A stretch of DNA of 64,000 nt from Otatea glauca (taxonomy: Eukaryota > Streptophyta > Magnoliopsida > Poales > Poaceae): contig CM070722.1 in the NCBI GenBank assembly GCA_036346275.1, forward strand, positions 61,417,524 to 61,481,523, read 5' to 3'. Shown one piece after another: positions 1-11,487 of this stretch (positions are counted from its first letter, which is position 1; each line of letters begins with the position of its first letter). The position numbers and the translations under genes were made by a program. The notes beneath the pieces were generated by a model. It saw only the letters and a program-made list of their open reading frames with translations, did not search any database and had not been told where the DNA came from.

Positions 1-289
1 TTTACATATACAATTTCATTTTTGCAGTTTAGGTTCTTGTACTATTGTTGATGACGATATGATTTGACTCGAATGCACCAAAACTTCATCGGTTAGGTAT
101 TAATTTTTGTACTGCTCCACTACGTTATGTTGTTTTTGACATGTTTTTATTTATTTTGTTGTATCGTTAAGCATGAAGTTCAAATTTATTTTTAATTGTG
201 TATTTGTGTTGTGTTTTTGTTGTACCTCGGTGTGGGTAGTATTTGACGTTAGTTATTTCCTCTTAGTTTTCGGTTCGAGGCTTGACAGA
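1..289. other. Gene-free left edge
   Basis: AT-rich sequence with no coding region, repeat boundary or RNA gene that I can recognise. It ends where the duplicated segment that recurs at 7866 begins. Confidence 0.5.
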
Positions 290-1615
290 ATCCTGGCTCC
301 GCCACTAACAGAGATTATCCTCTTCATCACATTCCAGAATGCATGAGAGCATGTTCCCGAAAAGGCAGGAAACTGGACTTCAGGTTCTCTATTTTTTGAA
401 TTTCTAGCTTCAAATTCTCCCACCAAATGCGTAAGCTGTTGCCAATTTCCATTTGCTCGAAATCTCAGCGAGAGATCAAGCCTGCGGCCAGTATGTTTGT
501 TCGCAACTTGTACACCGATGGTACGTGAACTGACCAATTTTGAGTTGCTCATGTTGTCATCAGCGCTGCATTGTCCCTGTGACTTTTTTTGTATTCGATT
601 GCTGTCAGCACAAATATCTCCACGATCAAAGTTTGAGGTAAAAACTAGTATCAGAAGTTGTAAACTGAAATCATGTTCGTAAATTTAAGAGTAAATTTTG
701 CAAAACTACACATTTTTTGCAAAAACTATTAAAAAAACTACATGTTTTAGCATCTATTTCAGAGAACTCCAAGGTCTTTCTTAGTTTCGCTACCCTATAG
801 CTCTTCTTTTCTACATCATCTATACCCTTTTATAATGCACCTAAGCATTCTTTTCTACGTCCACCCCAAGTAATGCACCCCACTAGAGATGATCTAACCT
901 TCATGCACCCAGCAAAACGTCCCCAGAAACTTACCTCCATCAAAATTAACCTCTCAGATCTTTTCTCAGCTTTACTCACCCACATCCGATGACCATTGTT
1001 TAATGTGTCTAACTCATCCCTGTGGCCCACAACAGATCTCCCCTACCTCCAGCATCATCTCAAGGAAATGGAAACAAATATCCTGGAATTAAGGAAAAGG
1101 AAACAAACGTTCTAGAAAAGAAAAAGACCATATATTACGTGCTGAGAAAAGAAAACCGGAAGACAGGACACTATACTAGTCTAGAGTAGTTTCTCTATTA
1201 GCAGTCAAAAATACCCTAGATGGGATGCTATATTAGGCGCTTATCTCCCCATATCGGACTTTACCAACCACGTATATAAGAACTGGAATCATCTCCCCAT
1301 ACATCATTTAAATCACTTTGTACCAATTGCCATTGCTCTGCAATAGGACCATTTATGTTTTTCATAAGTTCTGAGCAATTCACAATGCAAGACATATCAT
1401 GTAACCAACATTTATATGCATTAAATTCTTATTTGGAACTTACCGGATATACAACTACAAGTAGACAACGTATGTTGCACTGGGTGTTTGATCCAATGTG
1501 AAACCACCATATATGATGTATACTTTGGTGCTAGGGTTTCATGGAGAGAGCGGCATGGGTTTCATGGACAGAGAGAGACGTCAGTTGTGATTCTCGGATG
1601 GAAAAACGATTCGAT
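290..1615 (+). repeat. Segmental duplication, unit 1 left part
   Basis: This stretch is present a second time, in the same orientation, at 7866-7955 plus 11488-12358; the second copy is split by a CACTA element. Identity is high along the whole length, for example around 380-680 against 11490-11770 and 1184-1615 against 11922-12358. Homology stops at about 1615, where unit 2 jumps directly to sequence equivalent to 7013. Short open frames lie in it (such as 253-552 minus), but I recognise no protein family, so I treat it as duplicated spacer. Confidence 0.85.
823..1183. repeat. 361-bp segment present only in unit 1
   Basis: Comparison with unit 2 (around 11921) shows 361 bp that are absent there. 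The segment is bounded by the 4-bp direct repeat TCTA (819-822 and 1180-1183). Either a small element inserted in unit 1, or unit 2 lost the segment by microhomology-mediated deletion. No terminal inverted repeats are visible, which favours deletion. Confidence 0.6.
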
Positions 1616-1676
1616 CAGACGTGTAGGACGAAGATACCTGGGAAGCTAGCAACGCCTGCTTACCGTAGTGACATTA

Positions 1677-1905
1677 GCCCACTTTGGGACAGATTACAGA
1701 AAAACTGATTCTTAATTCTGAAAGAATCTGGTGGATGATAGCTTCTGATTTTGTGTACAAATTATGCTTCTGATTGTAGGAGAAGCTTCCTAGAATCCAC
1801 TCCCACAATCAGAAGCAGAATTTGTATATAAAATCAGAAACTATCACCCACCTGATTTTCCTAAAATCTAGAATCAGTTTTTCTATAATCTGTCTGAAAG
1901 AGGGC
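1677..1905. mobile_element. Foldback MITE, 229 bp
   Basis: The two halves are inverted copies of each other. The left end starts GCCCACTTTGGGACAGATTA and the right end is its imperfect reverse complement (TAATCTGTCTGAAAGAGGGC). The arms run about 95 bp each and meet around 1795. The structure fits a non-autonomous DNA transposon of hAT or PIF type. No clean target-site duplication is visible, so the superfamily is open. Confidence 0.7.
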
Positions 1906-2760
1906 ATTATCTATGATAGCTTCCCAATAGGATGCTAGCGACGTCGACTGTCTTCCTACCTTCCGAATTTCAAGTAACATTTTTCTAAATATTTAATTTA
2001 AAATATTATTTTCTATCAATAAAAGTTTACACCTAGAAAATGTTTAATTTAATATGTTATTTTCTATAAATAAAAATTTCGGACTGAGTTCGGTTCCACA
2101 CCAAGACCAACCAATCATCCCTCTTGGAGAAACATCCAGTAAAAAGGTCGATCTGAAGATCCAAAATGCTGAGATCTGAAGGACGAATAAGTTCTGGAGC
2201 GCCTTATCTGCTCAGGCCAACCTAGTGCCCTAGTCTACAGCCTTCTCCGATGCTGGTGACGTGTCTTGCTAGAAGAGGAACGAACGGTGGAAAGCTGCGA
2301 CTCTTCTCGTGTGCCGACTGCCGACAAGCAACAAAAATCCTTTCGCGGCTTCACTCGACGCGTAGCTTTATACGACGAAGTATGCACGTCCATTCGCTAA
2401 AAACCAAAGGACAGAGAACCGAACCGTGCTCCTCCTTGATTGGGCTTGGGCCCTCTGAAAAAGCACGAATGAGTGGCCGTTTCCTTTACACTACCAAACG
2501 TGTGCTCTGTTAAAAACGCGCTAGAGTTTCTAGATCGTAGAAAGGAAAGGAGAGAGAGCAAACAACGGGATGGGCCAATCGATCTAGATCGGCAAGTTCG
2601 GTCGATTGTTGTGTGGATAGCACTGCTTCGTCTGCCCAATTTGTTCAGAATTTGCTTGCCCCCCCGTTTCGAGGTAGAATTGCATTGCATCGATTCCTTT
2701 CCATTTTCCATCTGTGCCTGTCCACATAGGATGATATGCTCAACTACAGAAACGGCAGTT

Positions 2761-2872
2761 TTTTCGTTCAGATCCATCGGATAGATTTGGTAACAAAAAT
2801 GGTGAATCTCAGTAATTTTTCGTTCAGATCCATCGGATAGGTTTGGTAACAAAAATGGTGAATTCTTAATTG
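2761..2872. repeat. 56-bp tandem duplication
   Basis: Two head-to-tail copies (2761-2816 and 2817-about 2865) share TTCGTTCAGATCCATCGGAT and the following 25 bases with one visible substitution. It lies about 300-400 bp beyond the stop codon of the MYB gene, in its 3' flank. Confidence 0.8.
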
Positions 2873-3171
2873 CACAATTCACCACCCTCTTTCCATCCAT
2901 TTCCTTCCTGTACAGGAGGGCATTAGAATATTAGATTAGCTTTGCCCTGCTTTTTCCTCTCTTCCCTTCTCATCTCCTCATCTTTTCTTTTTCTTCCGCT
3001 TCTAACTGCTGTTTCAGTTTTACAGCAGTAGGAAATAGAAATTTAAAAAACTTGGGACGGCAGATAGATCCTAACAAATGAAGCAGATTTGCTAAGAACA
3101 GGTTCGATTGTCCTAGATTGATTAATCCAAGCATCCAGCTTTGTTGTCCCCTCAATGATTTTGCTTCTAAA

Positions 3172-4071
3172 TTACTGCATCCTCCCCAGTCCGCCGACGC
3201 GCTCCGCCGCCGCCCGCATCACGCCCTCCATCAGCTGCGGCATGAACAGGTCGGCCCCGCCGGCGGCGGCGCACCCGGCGCGCACCCTGACGCTCGCCAT
3301 GTACTTCTGCACTTCTGCGCGGATCATCTCCTGCATCGCGGCCATGAACTCGGGGCAAAATGGGTCTGACGGTATGGCGTCCACCGGTGGAGGAGGTGGG
3401 GAGGGCGAGGGCGGCAGTTGCTGGAAGTAGCTGTGGCCGTTGTCGTGGTTGAACCCTTGGTCCATGCCAGGGAGGGACAGGGAGAGGGAGAGGGAGGTGA
3501 GGGGGTTCTCGTGCCGCCGGCTGATAGCGCAGTCCGCCGGCTCGAACCCGCCGGTCCGCGCTACCGGGCGGTATATTTGCCCGAAGGCGCCGCCGCCGTG
3601 GCTGAGATCACTGCGGTCCGACCCGGACGCCGATCCCGACTGGCTGTCCGGCGCGGGGCTCGCGCGCTTACAGGACCGCTCGAACTCGGCGCTTTCGGTG
3701 ACTCCCGCCGCGGTAGCGGTGGCGACGGCGAGCTTTCTCTTGAGGGAGCAGTTCCAGTGGTTCTTGACGGCGTTGTCGGTGCGGCCGTGGAGGAGCCGCG
3801 CGATGGCGGCCCACCTGTTCCCGAGCCGCGCGTGGGCGCGGAGGATGGTGGCGTCCTCGTCCGACGTGAACGGCCGCCGCTCCACCTCCGGCGAGAGTTG
3901 GTTGCACCACCGCAGCCGACACGACTTCCCGGAACGGCCGGGGATCTCGCGCCCGATCGCCGTCCAGTTGCGCGCGCCGTGCAGATCCACGAGCCGCCGC
4001 AGCGCGTCGTCCTCCTCGGGGCTCCACGGGCCCCTGATCCTGTCGGACTCCGCCTCCACCCCTCCTCCCAT
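3172..4071 (-). CDS. R2R3-MYB transcription factor, subgroup 22 type
   Basis: Encodes a 299-residue DNA-binding transcription factor expected to act in the nucleus. Two MYB repeats are complete: R2 about residues 12-60 with W16, W36 and W55, and R3 about 64-113 with F68, W87 and W106. The R2 recognition region reads GRSGKSCRLRWCNQL and R3 has GRTDNAVKNHWNCSLKRK, which is the signature of the MYB44/70/73/77 group (subgroup 22). A LSLSLSL stretch (194-200) followed by PG matches the EAR-like repression motif of that group, so a repressor or mixed role in stress/ABA signalling is an inference from the family. The C-terminus has an amphipathic segment ending in EVQKYM. There is no intron, as usual for this subgroup. 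The frame stays open up to an ATG at 4290, but that lies upstream of a TATA box at 4199-4206, so I choose the ATG at 4071. GC-rich, unlike the AT-rich surroundings. Confidence 0.93.
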   Translation of the reverse strand: MGGGVEAESDRIRGPWSPEEDDALRRLVDLHGARNWTAIGREIPGRSGKSCRLRWCNQLSPEVERRPFTSDEDATILRAHARLGNRWAAIARLLHGRTDNAVKNHWNCSLKRKLAVATATAAGVTESAEFERSCKRASPAPDSQSGSASGSDRSDLSHGGGAFGQIYRPVARTGGFEPADCAISRRHENPLTSLSLSLSLPGMDQGFNHDNGHSYFQQLPPSPSPPPPPVDAIPSDPFCPEFMAAMQEMIRAEVQKYMASVRVRAGCAAAGGADLFMPQLMEGVMRAAAERVGGLGRMQ

Positions 4072-4198
4072 GGGCGGCGACACAAGAAGGCTAGGACGTC
4101 GACGACGACTAGTTGGCGTTGTTGCTAGTGGCGGAGCGAAAAGGTCGTTGGTTACTTGCGGTTTTTGTCTAGCTGGGAGTGGTCGATGCTGAGGAGGG

Positions 4199-4206
4199 TA
4201 TTTATA
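4199..4206 (-). promoter_or_regulatory. TATA box of the MYB gene
   Basis: On the minus strand the sequence is TATAAATA, about 128 bp upstream of the chosen ATG. It implies transcription starting near 4170 and a 5' leader of roughly 100 nt, and it rules out the further upstream in-frame ATG at 4290. Confidence 0.7.
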
Positions 4207-7012
4207 GCCGCGGGGCGATCGGGCGCGGCCGGTGACCTGACCGGCAATACAGCTGGCACCCGCTGCACTCGTCGCGAGATCCGGCGCCACCTCCTACCCG
4301 GGGCGCTTGTCGTTTTCCCCAACCGTATGCCATGCGGGACCATCTTCCTGTTGGCCCGTTAATCAGCGATGGTTCCCCCACTTCCTTGATTGACCGGGTG
4401 GTTGGAAAGGGGCGGTTTGCCTCGGTGGATTCGAAATTTGAACCGTGTCTTCTGTTCGTACGTGAGGCGGGAACCGGCAGGTGACGTTGTGTGTGAGTTG
4501 GCCAGGGTGGGTGAAACGGCTATGAGCGGAACAACTACGCATGGGTGAAAGTGAAACCTGCAAATCCGGTAATTTTCGTAATCCTGCGGCCTCTGTTACA
4601 CGTTTGGTTTTGCAGTTAAAAATCCTCCTCACGTACATGAATGGCCACTTCGATTCAAAAATTTAAAAAAATGCTAATCCGGAACAGCAGCGCTAGGCGG
4701 AAGCGAATCATCCCTGGAATCACGACTCACGAGTTTGTTATTTCGTCGTTTTGTAACAGGAGAAGGGAGAGAGAGAGAGAAAGTTGAGTGGGCTCGAAAC
4801 CACCGCTGGAAAGCAACGTACTACTACTACGTACGCGCCCAACAAACCTGTCGTGCTTATCCATCCACAATCCGCCCGCGCCGGACGGACGGACGGAGCG
4901 AGCGAACGATCCATTCCCTCTCGGCACCCGCGCGAAACACACGCTGCAACCCTACGCGAACTATCCCCATCCGCAGTTAATCGCCACCGTCCAAAACCCA
5001 AAGCAATCCCCAATTCCCCACCCGCTCGGGCCCTACCCACCGCCGTACAGGTGTACCCCCCGGTACGTACGTCCCCCCTCCCTCGCATCGCATCCCGGCT
5101 CGACCTGTCGCTCTCCCAGGAACACCTTGCGCGTTCCCATGCCCATGACGGGTGGTCCGGGATGGCATGAGGGCATGAGGCCCGCGAGGCAGTTAGCGTA
5201 CTGTGCGTGGGGCCGGAGGGGATAAGGACGGTCCACGGCCAGGCTGGAGCGCACCGTTTTTTGAAACCGGCGTAGTTTCGTGGGAACTGTGAGCCGGACG
5301 GAAGCGACGCACAGCTGTGTGAGTGAGCCGCGGCCGCGCCACGTACACTGCCCACTCTGCTCTCCGCTGCGCCTGTGCCGTTGAATCGTGATACAGACGT
5401 GACAACGGCGGCACTTCATCCGTGAAAACTATCGATTCTCACTCGTATCCTGCACAGCAATAACTGAAAACAACGGCACAATGCAATGCACTGCGACTCC
5501 TACCATGGCGGCTCCAACTATCGCAGTCAGCTGCAGGGTCACCAGTGTTTATACCGTGCAAACACTGGGTCTCTGCACGACTGACGTGCGAGGCGGTGGC
5601 AAGGGAGCCAAAACAGGAGTGCGTGGAGACGTCAACCGGTCAGACGAGGACGCGCGGTTCCCGAGGGGACGCCAGCCTGGCGAGGCTCGGACGGCCCCCC
5701 GGCTCACCGACGCGAGCTGGTACTGCGAACTGCTACCACCGCCTAGCCGAGTCTACGGCCTGCATCTCCGAAGCAATTTTTCTCTGTCGATTGACTAAAT
5801 TTTTTTCCAGTTTAATTCCATCCGAACAAAGTTGTAAAAACGATCTTTTCTCAACCATGACAGTCAACTGCGGTACTCTTATACTACTGTATGTACCAAG
5901 GTTTTAAATCGTAATTTTCGTAGCTCCATGATAAGGTCTCAAAAAAGTTGGAGTACCTATCGCGGAAGCTATTCTTTATTGCGTTTTCAGTATTAAAAGA
6001 TTTATAAAGATTAAATATGTATATAATATAAGTCACTTCCAAAAAAAATATTTAAACATGATACTTTAGACGGTACTAATATTTTTATAGTAAATATATA
6101 TCGTTATGCTCTTGATAATAAGTACTCAATCACCGAGAAATACGGATGTTGAATTATTAAAAAAGGGCGGGATGATGTCTTTTGCTAGGTTTTCTCATAG
6201 TTCAGTCTTATAAAAAATGCATATGAGCCTTCTAGTAACGTTGCTTTTCAAAAGGAACCCAATGTTTTTTACCCATAAGTACCGATGTAGGATAGCGAAG
6301 CTATCGTTAGCTACAAGCTACGTTAAATAGCAGAGTTATCGATAGTTATAGCGCTCGTAGCTAATATAACAGAATATTAGTCCGTAGCTTCGCATTTGGG
6401 GTCAAAAAAGCTATCGCTCAGCTATAGCTAGTTATTTATGTAGGTTCAGGCCAGAGCAGGTCACCAGCTAAGGTGACACATATCGCCTCTCGATCCTTTT
6501 ACTTTAAGAAGGAGGGTAGATTTATAATTTTATTTAAAAATTAGACAAGAAGATAAACCAATAATTCTCCGTTGCTCTCCTGGACCTGGACGCGGTTGCA
6601 AACTCCGGGTGGTTGGCGCACGCGGCGGCAGCTTCCTCGCAGCTTCCTGGGAGGCGCCGAGACGACGAGATCTTTCCTTATGCGTAATGCATGTGATTGT
6701 TTTAGCTTTAAGCCGAGGATTCTCTGCCTGCTGATCCAGCCCTAATCGCGCTGTCATGTCATGCCGTGCGGGCGATGGTACTGCCCTGCATCGATCGCAC
6801 TCGTGCATTAGGATATTTGTCAATGCTCGATAGGCCCTGGCCGCACGGGGCACGAGGCTCGAGGGGGAGACTGACGTCAGCAGACGGACGGACGGCTTCG
6901 GTTGGCCTGTCATGGTGTGCCGATTAGCCGATTAGAATACTGATTTTTCATGGATGCTACTGTAGTAGTATATTGTTGTGCATGCACGTATCGGCAGATC
7001 TGGGCGTTAAGA
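4207..7012. other. MYB upstream region and spacer
   Basis: From 4207 to about 5800 the sequence is GC-rich and probably includes promoter and distal upstream sequence of the MYB gene. The open frames there are frames of GC-rich non-coding DNA with no recognisable domain. From 5900 to 6440 it is AT-rich, with many short GCTATCG/CGATAGC words typical of decayed DNA transposon ends. I see no gene between 6440 and 7012. Confidence 0.5.
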
Positions 7013-7836
7013 CACCGCGGTTAGGCGGTACTGGCATCGTGATTAGCGAGATGGCCGTTCTGTTCGCGAATAATGGGTTTACTTTCGGAAAGTGAAGGTA
7101 GGACAGGCAGTTGGTCAAGATCAAGCCGGTAGGCAACTGGCCACGTAATCGCGTGCGCTCCAGATTCTCTTTTTCGATGGCCACAACTCACCGTCAGCGT
7201 TTGAAAAATTGTTCTCGGACCCGATTTCTTATCTCCAGCGGTACTAAAAATCGCGAAAAATCGTTCAAAAACAGTGAAAAATCAAACGGTATAAAAATTC
7301 AAATCATTTTGAATCGCTCGGATTTTACCGAAAACCGTTATAAACCGAAGCCGGTTGAAAAAATGAAAATAAAATTGAGAAAAATTGAAAATAAATGTTA
7401 TAAATTTTGCAAAAATCCAGTGAAGGCTAGAAAATAGGGAAAATGTAATACATATATAAAAAATAATATTTAAAAATACGAAAAAATTTCGGTATGATCT
7501 CGCCTAAATATGGAAATTTTTCGACATGAACTTTGCTATATTTTAGACAGTTGAAAGTTGTAAATTAGACATTTAACAATAATATATCAACAAATAATCT
7601 TTCATTTCAATACTACTCACATATCAATCAAATAAGTGCAAAAATAGATATTTATATAATCACATAGCAATATCATTCAGAATTTCACTACCATTCACAT
7701 GTCAAGTTGTCAACACCATTTACATTCTAATACCTTTCAATTTAAGTTGTGGTGTAGGTATAAGCATAGCTTCATCGTTCTTCTATTGTCACAAAAATAC
7801 AATGTTCGACCTACATAAACGAAATGTTAATAAAAA
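7013..7836 (+). repeat. Duplication unit 1 right part with a truncated hAT left end
   Basis: Matches 12359-13165 in the same orientation. From 7195 onward it is the left terminus of the hAT element found complete at 12541, preceded by the same 8-bp target sequence CTCACCGT (7187-7194). Only about 640 bp of the element remain here before homology stops at the junction with unit 2. The duplication therefore happened after the hAT insertion. Confidence 0.8.
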
Positions 7837-7865
7837 CATGGAGGGAAGACAGATCACATGGCAGA

Positions 7866-7955
7866 GAATAAGAGATTATCCTCTTCATCACATTCCAGCA
7901 TGCATGAGAGCACGTTCCCAAAAAGGCAGGAAACTGGACTTCAGTCTTCAGGTTC
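7866..7955 (+). repeat. Duplication unit 2, left fragment before the CACTA
   Basis: Equivalent to about 298-388 of unit 1, including the run ending GGTTC. The CACTA element begins at the next base. Confidence 0.8.
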
Positions 7956-10900
7956 CACTACTACAGAAAGGCTTATATTAGACGCCTCATTACAGACGGT
8001 TCCTCAAAACCGTCTGTGACGAATAATATCACTGACGGTTTTATATTGAAACCATCGGTGACATTATCACGATTGGTACTCTACAAAAACCGTCGCTGAT
8101 ATACATAAATATCACGACGGTTTTAGTTAAAAATGCGTGAAGATATCCTGACGGTTATTTTATAAAACCGTCTTTAATATCACGTATTATCCCGAGCGGT
8201 TTTGTAATAAAACCGTCATGATATATCGACGGTTTTATGATAAAACCGTGCGAATGTTATGTTTATCATTGACGATTTTTTATAAAACCGTCGAGATTTC
8301 TATCGAGAATATAAAATACAGAGGCCCGAGCCACTTGGTGCATTTTAGGGTTTGAGATCTATTTTCATTTGGTCGCTACTGTGAGGCGATTTGGTAAAGA
8401 AGACCGTTGATTTTGAAGGGTGATTGAGGATCCATTTGATTTTGGTGATCTAAGGTTAGTAACGGTGTCTAATTGTAGTATATTCAAGATCTTGCTTGGT
8501 AAGGATAGAATTTGATGATTTTTTAGATTTAGCCTGTAGATTCATGTGTTCTTTGTATGTAAGGGTAGTAATGGGTTTTACTTGCATTAGCACTAATTAA
8601 TGCTATATGCTTGGCGTAGATGGACCGAAGATGGATGTACACTAAGAACCGTGTGAGTGCCGAGTACATTAATGACGTCTCCGCTTTTAGAAGAGATGCA
8701 GAAGAGGATATGTTTAATAAGGGGGGAAGTTTATGTCTTGTCCGTGCATTGACTGTGAGAATCTGAAGATGTTTCGAAACTTTGCGCAGATCGAAGCACA
8801 CTTGATTATGAGGGGTTTCAAAACGGGGTATACGTGTTGGACCAGTCACGATGAAGAGCAAGAGATACAGGAAGCAGGTACTAACATGGTCGACGAAGTC
8901 AATGATATGTTGGATGATCATATCGATTGTGGTTCCGATGAGGATAGGTTGCAGGAAGATAATCAACTGATCTTTGCGCGATGTAGAAGGGAACCGTGAT
9001 GATAGAGAATATGGTAAATTCCGGGCTTGATGGAGGACTCGGAGAAACCTTTGTTCCCAGTGTCGCAAGTCGAAATACACAAGGTTGTCATCCGTGCTTG
9101 AATCTTTGAAATTGAAAGCAAGCAGCGGTTGGTCGATAAAAGTTTCACCGCACATTACGTTTATTGGCGGACATGCTTTCCGAGGGAAACGAGTTGCCGA
9201 CAACCACCTACAAAGCTAAGAAGGTTCTTTGTCCCTTGGGAATGGATGTAGAAAGAATACATGCATGTCCGAACGACTGTATCCTGTACCGCCAAGAGTA
9301 CGTGAACTTGCACATATGTCCTGTGTGCAACGCATCCCGGTACAAGCGTAAGAGTCATTTGAATGATGAAAGTTAGGGCATCCAGGTGATGAAAGGACCT
9401 CCTGCTAAGGTGGCATGTTATCTGTCTATAATTCCACGTTTGAATCGTTTGTTTGCGAACCCAAATGAGGCAAAACTGTTGCGTTGGCACTCGGAGGAGC
9501 GTAAGAACGATGGAATGCTAAGGCACCCTGCTGATTCCATCCAATGGAGAAACATCGATAGGAGGTTTCAAGAATTCGGTGAGGATCCGAGGAATATAAG
9601 GTTTGGATTAAGTACAGATAGAATGAATCCTTTCGGTAACATGAGTAGCCGACATAGCACTTGGCCCGTGAATCTCTGTATCTACAACCTTCCTCCTTGG
9701 TTGTGTATGAAGCGCAAGTACATTTTGTTGTCTGTACTTATCCAAGGACCGAAACAACCTGAGAACGATATTGATGTGTACCTAGCATCATTGGTGGAAG
9801 ATCTGAAAACACTATGGGTTCCCGGGGTACAGGTATGGGATGCGTACAAACGAGAGAACTTCACTTTGCATTGCCTTTTATTCTGCACCATAAATGATTA
9901 CCCTGCCCTTGGTAACCTATCAGGCTAGAGTACAAAAGGAACCAAAGCCTGCACTCACTGCTTAGATAATACCGAGAGTGTGTGGCTGAATCACTCGCGC
10001 AAAACTGTTTACATGCATCACCGTAGGTTCCTTCGGAGGACTCACCCATACAGCAAAATGTAAAAACAATTCAATGGAACGAACGAAGACGGTTTAGCTC
10101 TAAAGCCCTTAAATGGGATAGATATCCATGATATGGTTAAGAACTTGGATGTTGCGTTTGGAAAGGGGCGTAAATCGAGGTCCCGTGAGAAGAGCACGTG
10201 GAAGAAGAGATCAATATTTTGGGACCTACCTTATTGGGAGCACCTAGAAGTTCGACCTTTGCATCGGCGTGATGCACGTGGAGAAGAATGTCTGTGATAG
10301 CTTGATTGGTCTCTTATTGAATATTAAAGGCAAATCAAAGGATGATATCAATGCGCCTTGACTTGGTCAATATGGGCATAAGATCTGAGTTAGCACCGAA
10401 AGAGACAGATACAGGCCGAACATACTGCGAACTTGCTTGTTACACTTTGTCTAAGGCCGAGAGAACTGAACTGTGCCAGTGCTTGCATGGTGTGAAAGTT
10501 CCGTCCGGTTACTCCTCTAACATCAAGAGACTTGTTTCGATGCAAGATTTGAAATTAGTTGGCATGAAGTCTCACGATTGTCATGTGCTGATGACACAAA
10601 TGCTCCCTGTGGCAATTAGAAGTATTTTGCCAGTCAAGGTCCGGGAGACAATCACGAAGCTGTGTTATTTTTTTAACACAATTGCTCAGAAGGTCATCGA
10701 TCCCGAAGCACTAGATGCACTGCAGGCTGAGGTGGTGATGACTCTATGTAATCTTGAGATGTATTTCCCTCCGTCGTTTTTCGATATCATGGTCCATCTC
10801 GTTGTTCACCTTGTGATAGAGATAAAGATATGCGGGCCCGTGTTCCTACGTAGCATGTACCCATTCGAGAGGTATATGGGAATTCTCAAGTCCTACGTAC

Positions 10901-11487
10901 GGAATCGATCTCGGCCGGAGGGTAGCATTGTCGAAGGTTATGCAACCGAAGAAGTCGTAGAGTTCTGCGTCGATTACATGGCTCAGGTCGAACCAATAGG
11001 TGTGCCTCGATCTCGCCATGAGGGAGACTCGAGGCATCGGGACCATCGGAAGGAAGCGATCACGCTGATCCGACTTCCTATGCTCAAGCTAATTTCACGG
11101 TTTTGCAACACACGGCTGTAGTGTCCCCGTACATCGATGAGCATAAGCACTGGCTACGGCAAGAGAATCTGACGCGGCAAGAGTCTTGGATCACGAGACA
11201 GCATAACCTTCAGTTTAACAGATGGCTGAAGGAGCGACCCATCACTGGGACCTCGTCAAGTGATACGCTAAAAAAATAGACGGTTTGATGTAATGATGTA
11301 ACAGACGGTTTTAAACAAAAACCGTCTGTGATATCATAACATCACAGACGGTTTTTAAATAAAACAGTCTGTGATATAATAATATCACATATGCCGTAAC
11401 ATCACTGACATATGGTTACAGACGGTCCGGGAAACCGTCTGTGATGACGGTTCCGAACCGTCTGTGATAAGCTTTTCTGTAGTAGTG
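7956..11487 (+). mobile_element. CACTA (En/Spm) transposon, 3532 bp
   Basis: The left end is CACTACTACAGAAAGGCTTA and the right end is its inverted match (TAAGCTTTTCTGTAGTAGTG). A 3-bp target duplication TTC flanks it (7953-7955 and 11488-11490). The duplicated unit at 386-388 is the unoccupied site, reading GGTTCTCTATT without the element, which proves both boundaries. Subterminal zones (about 7990-8300 and 11270-11475) carry many copies of a motif around ACGGTTTT and its inverse AAAACCGT, as expected for transposase-binding repeats. It encodes only a damaged TNP2-type transposase and no visible second (TNPA-type) gene, so it is not autonomous. Confidence 0.95.
8620..11279 (+). pseudogene. 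Broken CACTA transposase (TNP2, DUF4218)
   Basis: Starts at ATG 8620 with MDRRWMYTKNRVSAEYIND, the usual start of grass CACTA transposases (transposase-associated domain). The frame shifts near 8733, where CPCIDCEN continues in another frame. The TNP2 core follows in pieces: HACPNDCILYR near 9264-9300, FGLSTDRMNPFGNMSS near 9600-9650 and NDYPALGNLSG near 9895-9927, then a frame change into a KACTHCLDNTESVW-like stretch. A DUF4218-like domain fills 10342-11090 (SMYPFERYMGILKSYVRNR). A last frameshift near 11100 restores a tail ending at 11279. At least four frame breaks make it a pseudogene. Confidence 0.88.

Noticed and set aside
2397..2900. 167-residue minus-strand frame in the MYB 3' flank
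   Set aside because: It runs across the 56-bp tandem duplication, has low-complexity composition and no family match. Probably non-coding.
3440..4192. Long plus-strand frames opposite the MYB gene
   Set aside because: They are mirror frames of a GC-rich coding region, with no domain. The minus-strand frame carries both MYB repeats.
4072..4290. Upstream in-frame extension of the MYB protein starting at 4290
   Set aside because: The ATG at 4290 is upstream of the TATA box at 4199-4206, and the 73 extra residues have no family similarity. Subgroup 22 proteins start close to the first repeat.
4738..5798. Open frames in the MYB upstream region
   Set aside because: Many overlapping frames on both strands of a GC-rich stretch, none with a domain. 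Better explained as promoter and spacer.
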